Shown here piece by piece: positions 17,438-26,389 of a stretch of 42,620 nucleotides of DNA; positions within the stretch are counted from its first letter, which is position 1, and each line of letters starts with the position of its first letter. Under the pieces are notes generated by a model, which searched no databases, had not been told where the DNA came from, and saw only the letters and a list, made by a program, of their open reading frames with translations. The DNA is taken from NCBI GenBank assembly GCA_018649625.1, contig JABIHN010000011.1, forward strand, positions 1-42,620, written 5' to 3'. Origin of the DNA: Fidelibacterota bacterium. GTDB lineage: Bacteria; Fidelibacterota; Marinisomatia; Marinisomatales; UBA1611. The translations under genes and the position numbers were made by a program.

Positions 17438-19102
17438 CTATTCTTCATTTAAAGAGTTATAATTTTCTAATTGTGGTAAAAAGACTTTATCATAGACAAC
17501 TGGATTTTGTAAAATACTTAATGCTTTTAAAATATCTTTATCTTTTGTCGCAGACTTTTTCACCCTACCATCATTACCATGAAAATAATTAGCGAATTCA
17601 ACCATTAACCAATGGTGTAAGTTTTCTTCTTCTCTTTCAAATTGGGTGATAGCAATTTCTTCAAAGTAGGCATCTAAGATATCAACAGCACCCTTTATTT
17701 GAAGATTTGTAGAATCCAATTCTATAAGCATATCTTTCATATCTAAATAATTTGATTCGCCTTTCATAAAAACATCTAAATCACTAGAATAAATAAAATC
17801 TTCAAAATTTTTCATAATTAAAGTATCAGATTCAACAGTGCTTAATGAATCATAATCTACTTTATGTTTTTGAACATAATTGAAAAACAACCCCTGACGC
17901 CAACTTGCTGAAAGAATGGGAGCTACTTGATTAAGAATTACTTCATGGTCTGGCGTTATTCCACCTGCACCTGAAACTTCACGACCGCCTCTAGTAAAAA
18001 AGATACTATCTTGCTCAGTTGAGTCAGCTAAAATATCAACGGGTAAATAGCCGGGTTTTTGAATCAAGCGTCCACTCGGGATAAAATATTTGGCTGTTGT
18101 TATTTTTAATGAACGATCACGGTCAATTTTAAAAACAGTTTGAACCAATCCTTTTCCAAAGGTAGATCGACCAATGACCACTCCGCGATCTAAATCTTGT
18201 AGAGCTCCTGCAACAATTTCACTGGCAGAAGCACTTCCTTGGTTAACTAATACTGTAACATTAATATCATTTGGAACAATTGGATCATATTTACTTTGGT
18301 ATTTTCGTTTTGATTTTTGAGTCTTCCCTTCCGTCCAAACTAACATTTCCCCTTTTTCTATAAATAGATCAAGTATATTGACAGCTGCATTCAATAACCC
18401 ACCTGGATTATCACGAAGATCGAGTATAAGACCTGTCATATTTTGGTCAAGCAGATCTTCCAATGCTTTTTCCATTTCTTTATCAGAATTGCGTGAAAAA
18501 CGAGTTAATCGAATATACCCTGTTTGATTATTTAACATTCCGGAAAAAGAAATATCCTTAACTTTAATATCTTCACGAGTTAGATTGTAATCAATTAATT
18601 CAGATTCACCATATCGTTGAATACTTAATGTAACAATCGACCCTTTTTTACCACGAATTAACTTTGCCGCATCATTCATATTCAAATCTTCGGTATCTTG
18701 ATTATCAATTTTGATAATTTTATCACCACTAATTATTCCGGCGCGTTTTGCTGGCGAATTTTCCATAGGTGAAATAACCGTTAAAATTTTCTCTCTATTC
18801 CCAATTTGAATTCCTACACCACCATATTTTCCTTTCGTCAGCATTTCAATACCACTTTTTTCTTCATTCTCGAGATATACCGTATAAGGATCAAGGTCAT
18901 AAAGCATATTATTAATACTCATTTTGGTAAATGCATCTAAATCAATATCATCAACATAATTAGTTATTAAATGACGGTAAACATCATTGATTAAAGCTTG
19001 ATTTTTCCGAACTTGTTTATAGATATCTTTTTTGTCTGCTGATACAAAAGATAAAGTAAATAATATGCTGAGTGTTACAGATAATAATTTCTTGGTTTTC
19101 AT
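17438..19102 (-). CDS. S41 family carboxyl-terminal processing protease
   Basis: Periplasmic tail-specific serine protease of the CtpA/Prc family (554 aa). It has a signal peptide (LLSVTLSILFTLSFVSA), a PDZ domain at about 85-170 (GKYGGVGIQI, SPAKRAGIISGDKII), and the S41 core. By comparison with Tsp spacing, the nucleophile is Ser292 in GSASASE, Lys317 in FGKG is the general base, and Gln321 completes the site. The C-terminal 150 residues are helical and less conserved. The ATG overlaps the tmk stop (ATGA). It is last in the run from the lysine-catabolic pair through rsmI and tmk. Confidence 0.96.
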   Translation of the reverse strand: MKTKKLLSVTLSILFTLSFVSADKKDIYKQVRKNQALINDVYRHLITNYVDDIDLDAFTKMSINNMLYDLDPYTVYLENEEKSGIEMLTKGKYGGVGIQIGNREKILTVISPMENSPAKRAGIISGDKIIKIDNQDTEDLNMNDAAKLIRGKKGSIVTLSIQRYGESELIDYNLTREDIKVKDISFSGMLNNQTGYIRLTRFSRNSDKEMEKALEDLLDQNMTGLILDLRDNPGGLLNAAVNILDLFIEKGEMLVWTEGKTQKSKRKYQSKYDPIVPNDINVTVLVNQGSASASEIVAGALQDLDRGVVIGRSTFGKGLVQTVFKIDRDRSLKITTAKYFIPSGRLIQKPGYLPVDILADSTEQDSIFFTRGGREVSGAGGITPDHEVILNQVAPILSASWRQGLFFNYVQKHKVDYDSLSTVESDTLIMKNFEDFIYSSDLDVFMKGESNYLDMKDMLIELDSTNLQIKGAVDILDAYFEEIAITQFEREEENLHHWLMVEFANYFHGNDGRVKKSATKDKDILKALSILQNPVVYDKVFLPQLENYNSLNEE

Positions 19103-19722
19103 AAACTTTTCCTATTTTGGATTTCACTCCAAATTTTTTGATGAATTTCATCAGGTGATAATACACCATCAATAATAATAAACCGATGTGAGAACATATG
19201 CGCCAACTTTAAATATTGTTCCCTAACTTTTTCTTGGAAGCTCAATCCGGCATTTTCGATTCTATCTAAATCGCCATTCGATTGCCTTTTTCTTCCTTCT
19301 TCCGAAGTTATATCAATGAAAAATGTTATATCAGGATCTAAATCATAAGTCGCAAATTCGTTTAATTGAACCAAAAAGCCCAAATCAACTCCACGACCAC
19401 CGCCTTGATAGGCTAAAGTTGAATCCTTAAATCGATCTGCAATGACAATTAGTCCAGAATTTAAACTTGGAATAATAATATCTTGTGTTAATTGGGCACG
19501 ACTAGCTGTCATAAGAAGTGCTTCTGTTCTTTCAGCCATTTTATCATCACGATTTTTTAAAAGGACTTCTCGGATTTCTTCAGAAATAGGCGTTCCGCCT
19601 GGTTCTCGAACTAATAATGATTTAATATCATTTTTATCTAATTGATTCATAAGCATCTTTACTTGAGTGGATTTACCACACCCATCGATACCTTCAAATG
19701 AAATAAAAAGTGAACGATTCAT
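19099..19722 (-). CDS. tmk: thymidylate kinase
   Basis: Phosphorylates dTMP to dTDP with ATP (207 aa, normal length). The P-loop is GIDGCGKS (11-18), the dTMP-binding DRFKDST lies at 96-102 followed by LAYQGGGRG, and the LID region is near 145-165 (EEGRKRQSNGDLDRIENAG). The P-loop and LID patterns are those of ordinary bacterial Tmk. It lies 24 bases after rsmI and overlaps the S41 protease start by 4 bases. Confidence 0.97.
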   Translation of the reverse strand: MNRSLFISFEGIDGCGKSTQVKMLMNQLDKNDIKSLLVREPGGTPISEEIREVLLKNRDDKMAERTEALLMTASRAQLTQDIIIPSLNSGLIVIADRFKDSTLAYQGGGRGVDLGFLVQLNEFATYDLDPDITFFIDITSEEGRKRQSNGDLDRIENAGLSFQEKVREQYLKLAHMFSHRFIIIDGVLSPDEIHQKIWSEIQNRKSL

Positions 19723-19746
19723 ATTGTAATTTTCTTTGGATAAACC

Positions 19747-20469
19747 TTAATGATGCTGATTGATATTATTCTCTTTAAAATAGACATTTGGATCATCTTT
19801 GCCCACGAGAATAACACATTCTCCCTTTGGGGGCTTAGTTGTAAAATACGAAAGTAACTCGGAAAGAGTTCCCCTTTTTATTTCTTCATATATTTTTGTT
19901 AATTCACGCGCCACAACTGCAGGTCTGTCACCTAGCTCTTCCAGTAATTGTTTTAACGTTCGTTGGATACGTTTTGGAGATTCGTAATATATTAAAGTTG
20001 CAGGTTCATCTTTAACTTGATTAATTCTACCTTTTCGACCTTTTTTTGGCGGTAAAAATCCTTCAAAAATAAATCGATCCGTTGGAAGACCCGATGATAC
20101 GAGTGCAGCCAATAAAGCAGATGCACCAGGTATAGCTTCAATTATAATATCATTAGCTATTGCTTCTCTAATTAATTTATAAGCAGGATCAGATATTCCG
20201 GGAGTCCCAGCATCTGTTATAACGGCAAGGTCTTTTCCACTATTTAAATGATCAATTATTTTAGGAATACGTGTAAATCGATTATGCTCATAATAACTAA
20301 TCAATGGAGTCGAAATATCATAATGAGACATTAATCTACGAGAATGCCGTGTATCTTCAGCGGCGATCATTGGGACATTCTTTAAAGTTTCAATAGCACG
20401 GTAAGTCATATCACCCAAATTTCCAATGGGTGTTGATACAATAAAGAGTTTACCGTCTGATTCTTCCAC
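19747..20469 (-). CDS. rsmI: 16S rRNA 2'-O-methyltransferase RsmI
   Basis: SAM-dependent methylation of C1402 in 16S rRNA. The 240-aa protein has the tetrapyrrole-methylase fold: FIVSTPIGNLGDMTYRA at the N terminus, AAEDTRHSRRL, the GTPGISDP loop, and IPGASALLAALVSSGLPTDR. The length is somewhat below the common 275-290; the missing part is the C-terminal extension, while the catalytic core is complete. The start codon is GTG at 20469-20467, two bases after the TAA of the lysine transaminase gene, so translation is probably coupled. Confidence 0.95.
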   Translation of the reverse strand: MEESDGKLFIVSTPIGNLGDMTYRAIETLKNVPMIAAEDTRHSRRLMSHYDISTPLISYYEHNRFTRIPKIIDHLNSGKDLAVITDAGTPGISDPAYKLIREAIANDIIIEAIPGASALLAALVSSGLPTDRFIFEGFLPPKKGRKGRINQVKDEPATLIYYESPKRIQRTLKQLLEELGDRPAVVARELTKIYEEIKRGTLSELLSYFTTKPPKGECVILVGKDDPNVYFKENNINQHH

Positions 20470-20471
20470 GT

Positions 20472-21791
20472 TTAGAGTCGAGCCAATGCTTTCCGAGTCA
20501 TTGATAATCCTAAATCTATTTCTTCTTTTGTAATATTTAAATGTGGGCGAAAACGGATAGAAGTAAAACCACAGCCTAATACAAGCGCACCTTCTTCTTG
20601 AAGTAAATTAATTAATTGATCGCGCTGTGATCCACTAGGCAAATCGTAAGCACAAAAAAGTCCACTTCCCCGAACATTGGATACAAGACCTTCAAAATCA
20701 GTCTCTAATTTTTGTAATTCCATTTGCAAATATTCTCCATTAATTGCCGCATTTTGGACAAGTCTTTCTTGTTCAATCACTTCAAGGTATAGTGTGAATC
20801 GAACCATATCTACCAGATTGCCACCCCAGGTAGAATTAATACGACTAGACTCATTAAAAACATTGTTTTCAACTTCATCTAATCGTGTACCTGCAAAAAT
20901 ACCACAACATTGGGTTTTCTTACCAAATGAAATAATATCTGGACGTGCATCATCCGAAAAATTTTGATGAGCCCACATTTTTCCTGTAATGCCAACTCCA
21001 GTTTGAACTTCATCATAGATAAGAAGAATATCATTATCTAATGCAATTTCTTTCAACTTAACTAAGTAGTCATTCCGAAAATGATTATCACCACCTTCGC
21101 CTTGAATTGGCTCAAGAATGATACAAGCAATGTCATCAGGATTATTTAAAATAGCTTGTTTTATTTCATTCAATGATTGCTCTTCTAACGCAGCAACTTT
21201 AGCTGTATTAGCTTCATTCATTGGGAAAATCATAGATGGGTTACTGACTCGTGGCCAATCAAATTTAGGGAAATATTGAACTTTCCGTGGATCAGGAGAA
21301 TCTGTCAATGACATTGTATATCCTGAGCGCCCATGAAAGCATTGTTTAAAATGAAGAACTTTTGAACCTTTCTCTCCCTTGCCCTTGGCAATATTAAGAC
21401 GAACTTTCCAATCGAAAGCAGCTTTAAGTGCATTTTCTACTGCTAATGTTCCACCTGAAACATAAAACGAATATGGTAAATAATCAGGTTGGACCACTCG
21501 GCCCATTGTTGCGACAAATTCAGCCATTAAAGGAGAATAAATATCTGAATTTGTTGGCTTATTTATTGCCGCTGATAATAATCTATCTTTATTTGCCAAA
21601 ACATAAGGATGGTTATAACCAATTGACATAGATGCAAACATGGAAAAAAGATCCAAATATTCTTTTCCTGTATTTCCATCTACCAACCATGAACCATGAC
21701 TTTTTTCTAAATCAACTATTGGAGACATTCCATCAGCTAGCATATATCTAGCAATCGAATTTCTTGTTTCTTGAAAACTAATTTGACTCAT
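20472..21791 (-). CDS. lat: L-lysine 6-transaminase
   Basis: PLP enzyme that moves the epsilon amino group of lysine to 2-oxoglutarate, giving 2-aminoadipate semialdehyde (cyclising to piperideine-6-carboxylate). The 439-aa class III aminotransferase matches the LAT subfamily closely: EPIQGEGGDNHFRNDY, IYDEVQTGVGITG with PLP-binding Asp260, FGKKTQCCG with the Schiff-base lysine (probably Lys291), and RINSTWGGNLVDMVR, the LAT-specific stretch. The ribosome site AGGAG is strong. The semialdehyde dehydrogenase gene precedes it by 8 bases, so the two consecutive steps are encoded together. Confidence 0.95.
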   Translation of the reverse strand: MSQISFQETRNSIARYMLADGMSPIVDLEKSHGSWLVDGNTGKEYLDLFSMFASMSIGYNHPYVLANKDRLLSAAINKPTNSDIYSPLMAEFVATMGRVVQPDYLPYSFYVSGGTLAVENALKAAFDWKVRLNIAKGKGEKGSKVLHFKQCFHGRSGYTMSLTDSPDPRKVQYFPKFDWPRVSNPSMIFPMNEANTAKVAALEEQSLNEIKQAILNNPDDIACIILEPIQGEGGDNHFRNDYLVKLKEIALDNDILLIYDEVQTGVGITGKMWAHQNFSDDARPDIISFGKKTQCCGIFAGTRLDEVENNVFNESSRINSTWGGNLVDMVRFTLYLEVIEQERLVQNAAINGEYLQMELQKLETDFEGLVSNVRGSGLFCAYDLPSGSQRDQLINLLQEEGALVLGCGFTSIRFRPHLNITKEEIDLGLSMTRKALARL

Positions 21792-21799
21792 TATTTCTC

Positions 21800-23323
21800 C
21801 TATTCGCTTAAATCGAATTTAATTCCTTGAGCTAACGGTAATTCCGTTCCCCAATTGATTGTATTTGTTTGACGTCGCATATATTGTTTCCAAGAATCAG
21901 ATCCTGATTCACGACCGCCACCTGTCTCTTTTTCACCACCAAATGCACCCCCAATTTCAGCGCCTGATGTTCCTATATTGATATTTGCAATGCCACAGTC
22001 TGATCCGACTGATGATAAGAATTTTTCTGCATTTCGCATATTTAATGTAAACATGGCTGATGATAATCCTTGGGGAACATCATTGTGCATATGAATTGCA
22101 TCATCCAAATCTGAATATTCCATAATGTACAAAATAGGTGCAAATGTTTCTTCCTGAACAATATCCCAATGATTTTTAGCTTTTATTATTGTTGGATTAA
22201 CAAAGTTTCCTTTCCCATTTATAGATGAACCACCAAATAGAATTTCACCACCTGATTCTTTTGCTTTTTTAATCGCATTTTCGAAGTCTAATACTGCATT
22301 TTCATTGACTAATGGACCCATTAATGTACCATCGGTCAACGGATTGCCAATATTTACTTGTTTATAAGCACTCACCAATCGTTTTATTAATTCATCAGTA
22401 CGAGAATTATGAACAATTACACGTCGAGTACTTGTACATCTTTGCCCTGCGGTTCCAACTGCACCAAAAGCAATAGCAGGAATGACAATATCCATATCTG
22501 CAGTTTCATCTACGATAATACAATTATTTCCACCCAACTCTAATATAGTTTTGCCAAAACGTTTTGAAACAACTTCACTCACATGACGACCCATTCTAGT
22601 AGAACCAGTGAATGAAACCATTGGAACTCTAGAATCGTTTATCATTGTTTCCCCCACAGTAGATCCAGGTCCAATCACGGTGCTAAATATGTTGGGGACA
22701 TTATTTACAGATAATACTTCATTACATATATTTTGAACTGCTACAGCACATAATGGGACAGATGATGAAGGTTTCCAAATAGTTGTATTTCCGCAAATTG
22801 CTGCAAGAAAAGCATTCCAGCTCCAAACAGCTACAGGAAAATTGAATGCACTTATTACGCCGACAATACCCAATGGATGCCATTGCTCATACATTCGATG
22901 ATCCTTTCGTTCTGAATGCATAGTGTTTCCGTAAAGCATTCTAGACTGCCCAACTGCAAAATCTGCAATATCAATCATTTCCTGAACTTCGCCATCACCT
23001 TCTTGTTTTATTTTACCCATCTCCAAAGAAACAAGACTTCCTAATGGATCTTTATAGTCTCTAAGTGCATTTCCCATCTGGCGAACCAATTGACCTCTTT
23101 CTGGGGCTGGCACTTTTCGCCATTCTTTAAATGCTTCAAGTGATTGTTTAACTACTGTTTCATAATCATTCGTGGAACACTGATAAACAGATGAAATTAA
23201 TTCATTGGTCGCTGGATTAATTGATTCAATTATTCCTTCTTTTTTTGTCGAGTTCCATAGATTTGGCCCCGCACATGCTCCATAATTTTGATTATCAACA
23301 CCAAGCTTTTTTAAAAAATCCAT
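21800..23323 (-). CDS. ALDH7-type 2-aminoadipate semialdehyde (piperideine-6-carboxylate) dehydrogenase
   Basis: NAD-dependent aldehyde dehydrogenase of the ALDH7A1/AmaB group that oxidises 2-aminoadipate 6-semialdehyde to 2-aminoadipate. The start is placed at the ATG preceded by AAAGGAAA, giving 507 aa; an in-frame ATG nine codons upstream lacks a ribosome site. Active residues are Glu262 (ELGGNNCI) and Cys296 ([12 protein letters not shown]). The C-terminal [11 protein letters not shown] stretch is characteristic of ALDH7. Working with the lysine 6-transaminase gene 8 bases downstream, it forms a two-step lysine degradation module. Family names in use are amaB and pcd. Confidence 0.94.
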   Translation of the reverse strand: MDFLKKLGVDNQNYGACAGPNLWNSTKKEGIIESINPATNELISSVYQCSTNDYETVVKQSLEAFKEWRKVPAPERGQLVRQMGNALRDYKDPLGSLVSLEMGKIKQEGDGEVQEMIDIADFAVGQSRMLYGNTMHSERKDHRMYEQWHPLGIVGVISAFNFPVAVWSWNAFLAAICGNTTIWKPSSSVPLCAVAVQNICNEVLSVNNVPNIFSTVIGPGSTVGETMINDSRVPMVSFTGSTRMGRHVSEVVSKRFGKTILELGGNNCIIVDETADMDIVIPAIAFGAVGTAGQRCTSTRRVIVHNSRTDELIKRLVSAYKQVNIGNPLTDGTLMGPLVNENAVLDFENAIKKAKESGGEILFGGSSINGKGNFVNPTIIKAKNHWDIVQEETFAPILYIMEYSDLDDAIHMHNDVPQGLSSAMFTLNMRNAEKFLSSVGSDCGIANINIGTSGAEIGGAFGGEKETGGGRESGSDSWKQYMRRQTNTINWGTELPLAQGIKFDLSE

Positions 23324-23358
23324 AAATTTTCCTTTAGAATATTTTACCATTTCAAATC

Positions 23359-23388
23359 ATTCTAGAAAGTAGAAAATCGCATATTCAA
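23359..23388 (-). promoter_or_regulatory. candidate promoter for the lysine-catabolic operon
   Basis: On the minus strand, TTGAAT (23388-23383) and TAGAAT (23364-23359) are separated by 18 bases, resembling a sigma-70 type -35/-10 pair. They would start a leader of about 30 bases before the dehydrogenase ATG. The match is moderate, and the promoter consensus of this organism is unknown. The rest of the 190-base gap holds no recognisable element. Confidence 0.3.
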
Positions 23389-23541
23389 TAAACACAATTT
23401 CTATTCTAATATAATTTTATAAGGTGAGTATTTATTACCCAGCTCAGCAATTAAATAAATAATTTAATCTAAAATGAGCCTATAAACTTAAACATGAAAA
23501 AGGCTGGTTTCGATGAGAATAAATTGCTTTAATTGAAAATT

Positions 23542-24894
23542 CTATCTTGGAATTGATTCTGGTAAATCAGCAACGACAAATGCCATAATTGCCATGGTTG
23601 CTACGCAGCGATTGAATTCGTTATAATCAATTTTATCAAACGTATCTGCATTTGTATGGTGATACCAAAAATATTTTGAACCATCTACTTTTAGAGACAT
23701 AACCGGCACACCTTCATCATTTAATGGAGCAACATCTGCTGCTCGGCCACCTTTTGAAATTGTATTTGCTCCAACGGGCTTTAATAACTCATGAATTTCT
23801 TTTAAAATTTCAAATGCTGAATCTGAACCCGTGAATCCAAAACCTTCAGGTGAAAAAACGCCTCCATCAGATTCAATCGCTAAAACATGCTTGTCCAATT
23901 CATTCTTATACAAATCTCTGTAGGCCTTATTGCCTTTTCCCCCGTTCTCCTCATTGGTCCATAAAACACAACGAATAGTACGTTTTGGTTTTAAATTTAA
24001 TGCTTTAATTAAGCGAAGAGTTTCCCATGCAGCAATGCAGCCACCGCCATCATCTTGAGCGCCTTGACCCACATCCCAAGAATCTATATGACCTCCTATA
24101 ACTATTACTTCATCTGGAAATTCAGATCCCTTTATTTCACCAATCACATTTCTCGACCAGCGGTTTGCAACCATTCTTGCATCCATCTTTATTTTCATAC
24201 GAATTTTTCCACCACGTTCACTGATACGACTTAGCATCATTGCATCTTCCATTGTAATAGCCGCATGTGGAATTTCAAGAACACCTTCTTGATACGCCAT
24301 GACACCTGTGTGTGGTGTATTCATTGACCATGGACCAACAGATCTGACTAAACTCGCCACAGCACCGTATTTCGCAGCTTCACTAGCACCTGAGTACCGA
24401 TATCCTACCGTCTTCCCATATGTTGTAAATGGAACATTAAACAATACAATTTTACCTTTTGCTTCCTGATTTCTAGTAACAAGATCATCCCAATCTTCAA
24501 CAATCATAACTTCGGCATTAATTCCATGATCGGGTGTTGCAATACTCCCTCCCAACCCCAACATGGTTAATTCCTTCTTGAAAGGCTTTAGTAAAACGAT
24601 AGATTCAGTTCCACGAATCCAAGTAGGCACTGAAACATTTTGACCGTGAACATTACTAAACCCATCATTTTCCATTTCTTTCAGGATCCAATCAATAGCA
24701 TTTTCTAGATTCTTTGAGCCACTTAACCTAGGACCAAATGTATCGCATAAGTATCCCAATCGATTATAAGCTGTGCTATCTGATAAAGCTTTCGAAATTA
24801 TATCTAAAGAGATAGACTTATAGGTTTCGGGGATTGATTTACCCGAAGATACCGTAATGAAAATGGACGTTATTATAATTATTAATTGTTTCAT
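23542..24894 (-). CDS. exported M28 family metallopeptidase
   Basis: Secreted co-catalytic zinc peptidase, similar to carboxypeptidase Q and bacterial aminopeptidases (450 aa). It has a signal sequence (LIIIITSIFITVSSGKS) and an inserted PA-like domain at about 120-240 before the catalytic core. Predicted zinc ligands are His269 (GGHIDSWD), Asp281 (QDDGGG), Glu315 or Glu316 (TNEENGG), Asp343 (ESDGG) and His413 (YHHTNADT). A good ribosome site (AAGGA) precedes the ATG. It stands alone between the CBS terminator and the lysine operon. Together with the lysine genes it fits a peptide-consuming lifestyle. Confidence 0.93.
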   Translation of the reverse strand: MKQLIIIITSIFITVSSGKSIPETYKSISLDIISKALSDSTAYNRLGYLCDTFGPRLSGSKNLENAIDWILKEMENDGFSNVHGQNVSVPTWIRGTESIVLLKPFKKELTMLGLGGSIATPDHGINAEVMIVEDWDDLVTRNQEAKGKIVLFNVPFTTYGKTVGYRYSGASEAAKYGAVASLVRSVGPWSMNTPHTGVMAYQEGVLEIPHAAITMEDAMMLSRISERGGKIRMKIKMDARMVANRWSRNVIGEIKGSEFPDEVIVIGGHIDSWDVGQGAQDDGGGCIAAWETLRLIKALNLKPKRTIRCVLWTNEENGGKGNKAYRDLYKNELDKHVLAIESDGGVFSPEGFGFTGSDSAFEILKEIHELLKPVGANTISKGGRAADVAPLNDEGVPVMSLKVDGSKYFWYHHTNADTFDKIDYNEFNRCVATMAIMAFVVADLPESIPR

Positions 24895-25035
24895 TTTAAT
24901 CCTTCATAAGGTTTATTTTTATATATAAAGGCTTTTCTAAATGATTGGAGATCAAAAATAGAATAGCTTTCAAATTTTGATTAGTGTGTTGATGGGAGCC
25001 TTTGATCGGCTAAACTATTAAACGTTTTACAGGAC

Positions 25036-25068
25036 AAAAAAAGAAGCGTGAGGAACTACCCACCTTCT
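25036..25068 (-). terminator. rho-independent terminator overlapping the CBS gene stop
   Basis: On the minus strand AGAAGGTGGG (25068-25059) pairs with CTCAC and CTTCT (25052-25042) with one bulged G, followed by a run of U. The stop codon of the CBS gene lies in the loop side of the hairpin, so the terminator is built into the end of the coding sequence. Confidence 0.7.
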
Positions 25069-25607
25069 TGATTGGAAGAATCAACCAATCGATCTAAAGG
25101 CGGTAAGTTTATAATTTCTCGACTAAAGTAGTCTGCAATGGTAGAAATAATATTGCTTATACTAATAACACCGACGGGTTCTATATCATCATTCACGATT
25201 GGAACATGACGAAAGCCACCGATATGCATTTTATTTAAAGCATAGGCTATAGGATCTTCAGGAGAAAGAGACTCAGGATTCTCAGTCATAAATTCTTCTA
25301 CAGTCACTAAATCAAGATCAAATCCCTTCCCTGTCACCTTCAATAACATATCTCTTTCGGTCAAAATACCAATTAGTATTTCATTCTCAATGATTAATAA
25401 ACAATTTTGTTTTTCTTTTTGTAATTGTTTTAACGCATTCTTGATGCTGGTTCCAGCAACAGCAGTCAATGGGGATTCTAATCCCAGAGAAGAAATTGGA
25501 TCTTGAATGAGAACGGCTTCTTTCATAAGTGAATCACCTTCAGGAGACTCTAAAGCTTCTGTCCACAGTTCTTCGTCTTCGGATTCTATATTAAAATCAT
25601 AATTCAT
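25056..25607 (-). CDS. tandem CBS-domain protein
   Basis: A 183-aa cytosolic protein with an acidic N-terminal tail (about 1-38) and two CBS domains (about 40-100 and 105-165), including GILTERDMLLKV and PVGVISISNIIS, the usual adenosine-nucleotide-binding style. No partner domain is attached, so it may sense adenylates or act on a separate protein. The open frame extends upstream to 25724, but that part reads through the tRNA gene and gives the spurious peptide RSGVQISPPR, a familiar tRNA translation artefact. The start is therefore set at the methionine of MNYDFN. It ends in a terminator hairpin. Confidence 0.82.
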   Translation of the reverse strand: MNYDFNIESEDEELWTEALESPEGDSLMKEAVLIQDPISSLGLESPLTAVAGTSIKNALKQLQKEKQNCLLIIENEILIGILTERDMLLKVTGKGFDLDLVTVEEFMTENPESLSPEDPIAYALNKMHIGGFRHVPIVNDDIEPVGVISISNIISTIADYFSREIINLPPLDRLVDSSNQEGG

Positions 25608-25691
25608 GAAGCCGAATATAAATGGGCATTCTTTCAAAAACAATAAGTCAAATAAAATTTTAAAATACTTTAATAATTGAATATAAAAAAT

Positions 25692-25766
25692 TCTGGGTGG
25701 AGAGATTTGAACTCCTGACCTCATTGCTCCGAACGACGCGCACTAACCGGGCTACGCTACACCCCG
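25692..25766 (-). tRNA. degenerate tRNA-Pro (CGG), possibly a pseudogene
   Basis: A tRNA-Pro-like cloverleaf of 75 nt: acceptor CGGGGTG/CACCCAG, D arm GCGT/GTGC, anticodon arm CGTCG-TTCGGAG-CAATG with anticodon CGG, T arm AGGAG-TTCAAAT-CTCTC, discriminator A, no encoded CCA. Three stems carry a non-pairing position: G2/A71 in the acceptor, C/A in the anticodon stem and A/C in the T stem. Position 37 is A, whereas proline tRNAs normally have G37 for m1G. It starts 4 bases after the stop of the YqaA-like gene. It may be decaying, since a tRNA-Pro(UGG) elsewhere could read CCG. Confidence 0.75.
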
Positions 25767-25770
25767 GGTT

Positions 25771-26385
25771 TTAAAAAAGAAATTTTATGAGAATAAATCC
25801 ACCAATTAACAGAAAAGTAAATGCAAGAGCCAAAATATTAAAATATTTATCAATAAATTCTCGAATGGGTTCTCCATACAATTTAATCAATCCGGCCACC
25901 AGATAAAATCTTGCACTTCGACTCACAATACTGGCAAGAATAAACATCATAAAATTTATATCGAATGCACCTGCGCTTATCGTAAATAATTTAAATGGAA
26001 TGGGTGTAAATCCTGCAGTGAAAACAATCATAAAACTATATTCATCATATAATAATTTAATTTTATCAAATCCATGAATTGAAAACCCCGGAATATGATC
26101 AAAAAAGAATTGAGCAAACTTTGAAAATGTACTATCATTGCTCCACCAAACAAAATGACCTATTCCATATCCAATCAGCGCACCAATAATAGACCCAACA
26201 CTGCAAATTAATGCAAACCGAAAAGCTTTCTCTCGTTTTCCTAAGGACAACGGAATTAGAAGCACATCCGGTGGAATAGGAAAAAAAGATGCTTCTGCAG
26301 TGGACATAACCCCTAAAGCAACTGGTCCGGATGGTTTATTTGCCCAAGATAAAACCCAATCATAAATTTTTCGTACTAAATTCAT
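25771..26385 (-). CDS. YqaA/VTT-domain (SNARE-associated) membrane protein
   Basis: Integral membrane protein of 204 aa related to YqaA and the DedA/VTT superfamily, now linked to lipid scrambling or carrier transport. Typical features are the EASFFPIPPDVLLIPLSLG segment with its re-entrant-loop prolines, GYGIGHFVW, and FTPIPFKLFTISAG before the last spans. About five hydrophobic segments are visible. The ATG lies 4 bases after the upstream lipoprotein stop, with AGGA in that lipoprotein's last codons. The TAA stop is followed after 4 bases by the tRNA-Pro(CGG) locus. Confidence 0.87.
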   Translation of the reverse strand: MNLVRKIYDWVLSWANKPSGPVALGVMSTAEASFFPIPPDVLLIPLSLGKREKAFRFALICSVGSIIGALIGYGIGHFVWWSNDSTFSKFAQFFFDHIPGFSIHGFDKIKLLYDEYSFMIVFTAGFTPIPFKLFTISAGAFDINFMMFILASIVSRSARFYLVAGLIKLYGEPIREFIDKYFNILALAFTFLLIGGFILIKFLF

Positions 26386-26389
26386 TTAT

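Noticed and set aside
23324-23350. Nine-codon N-terminal extension of the ALDH7 dehydrogenase
   Set aside because: It has no ribosome site, while the inner ATG has AAAGGAAA at good spacing.
23351-23541. Small gene or riboswitch in the 190-base gap upstream of the lysine operon
   Set aside because: No open frame with a ribosome site and no conserved leader structure was seen; only a possible promoter is reported.
25608-25724. Upstream extension of the CBS protein (peptide RSGVQISPPR)
   Set aside because: This is the translated T arm of the tRNA-Pro locus, a common artefact, so the start was moved to the downstream methionine.
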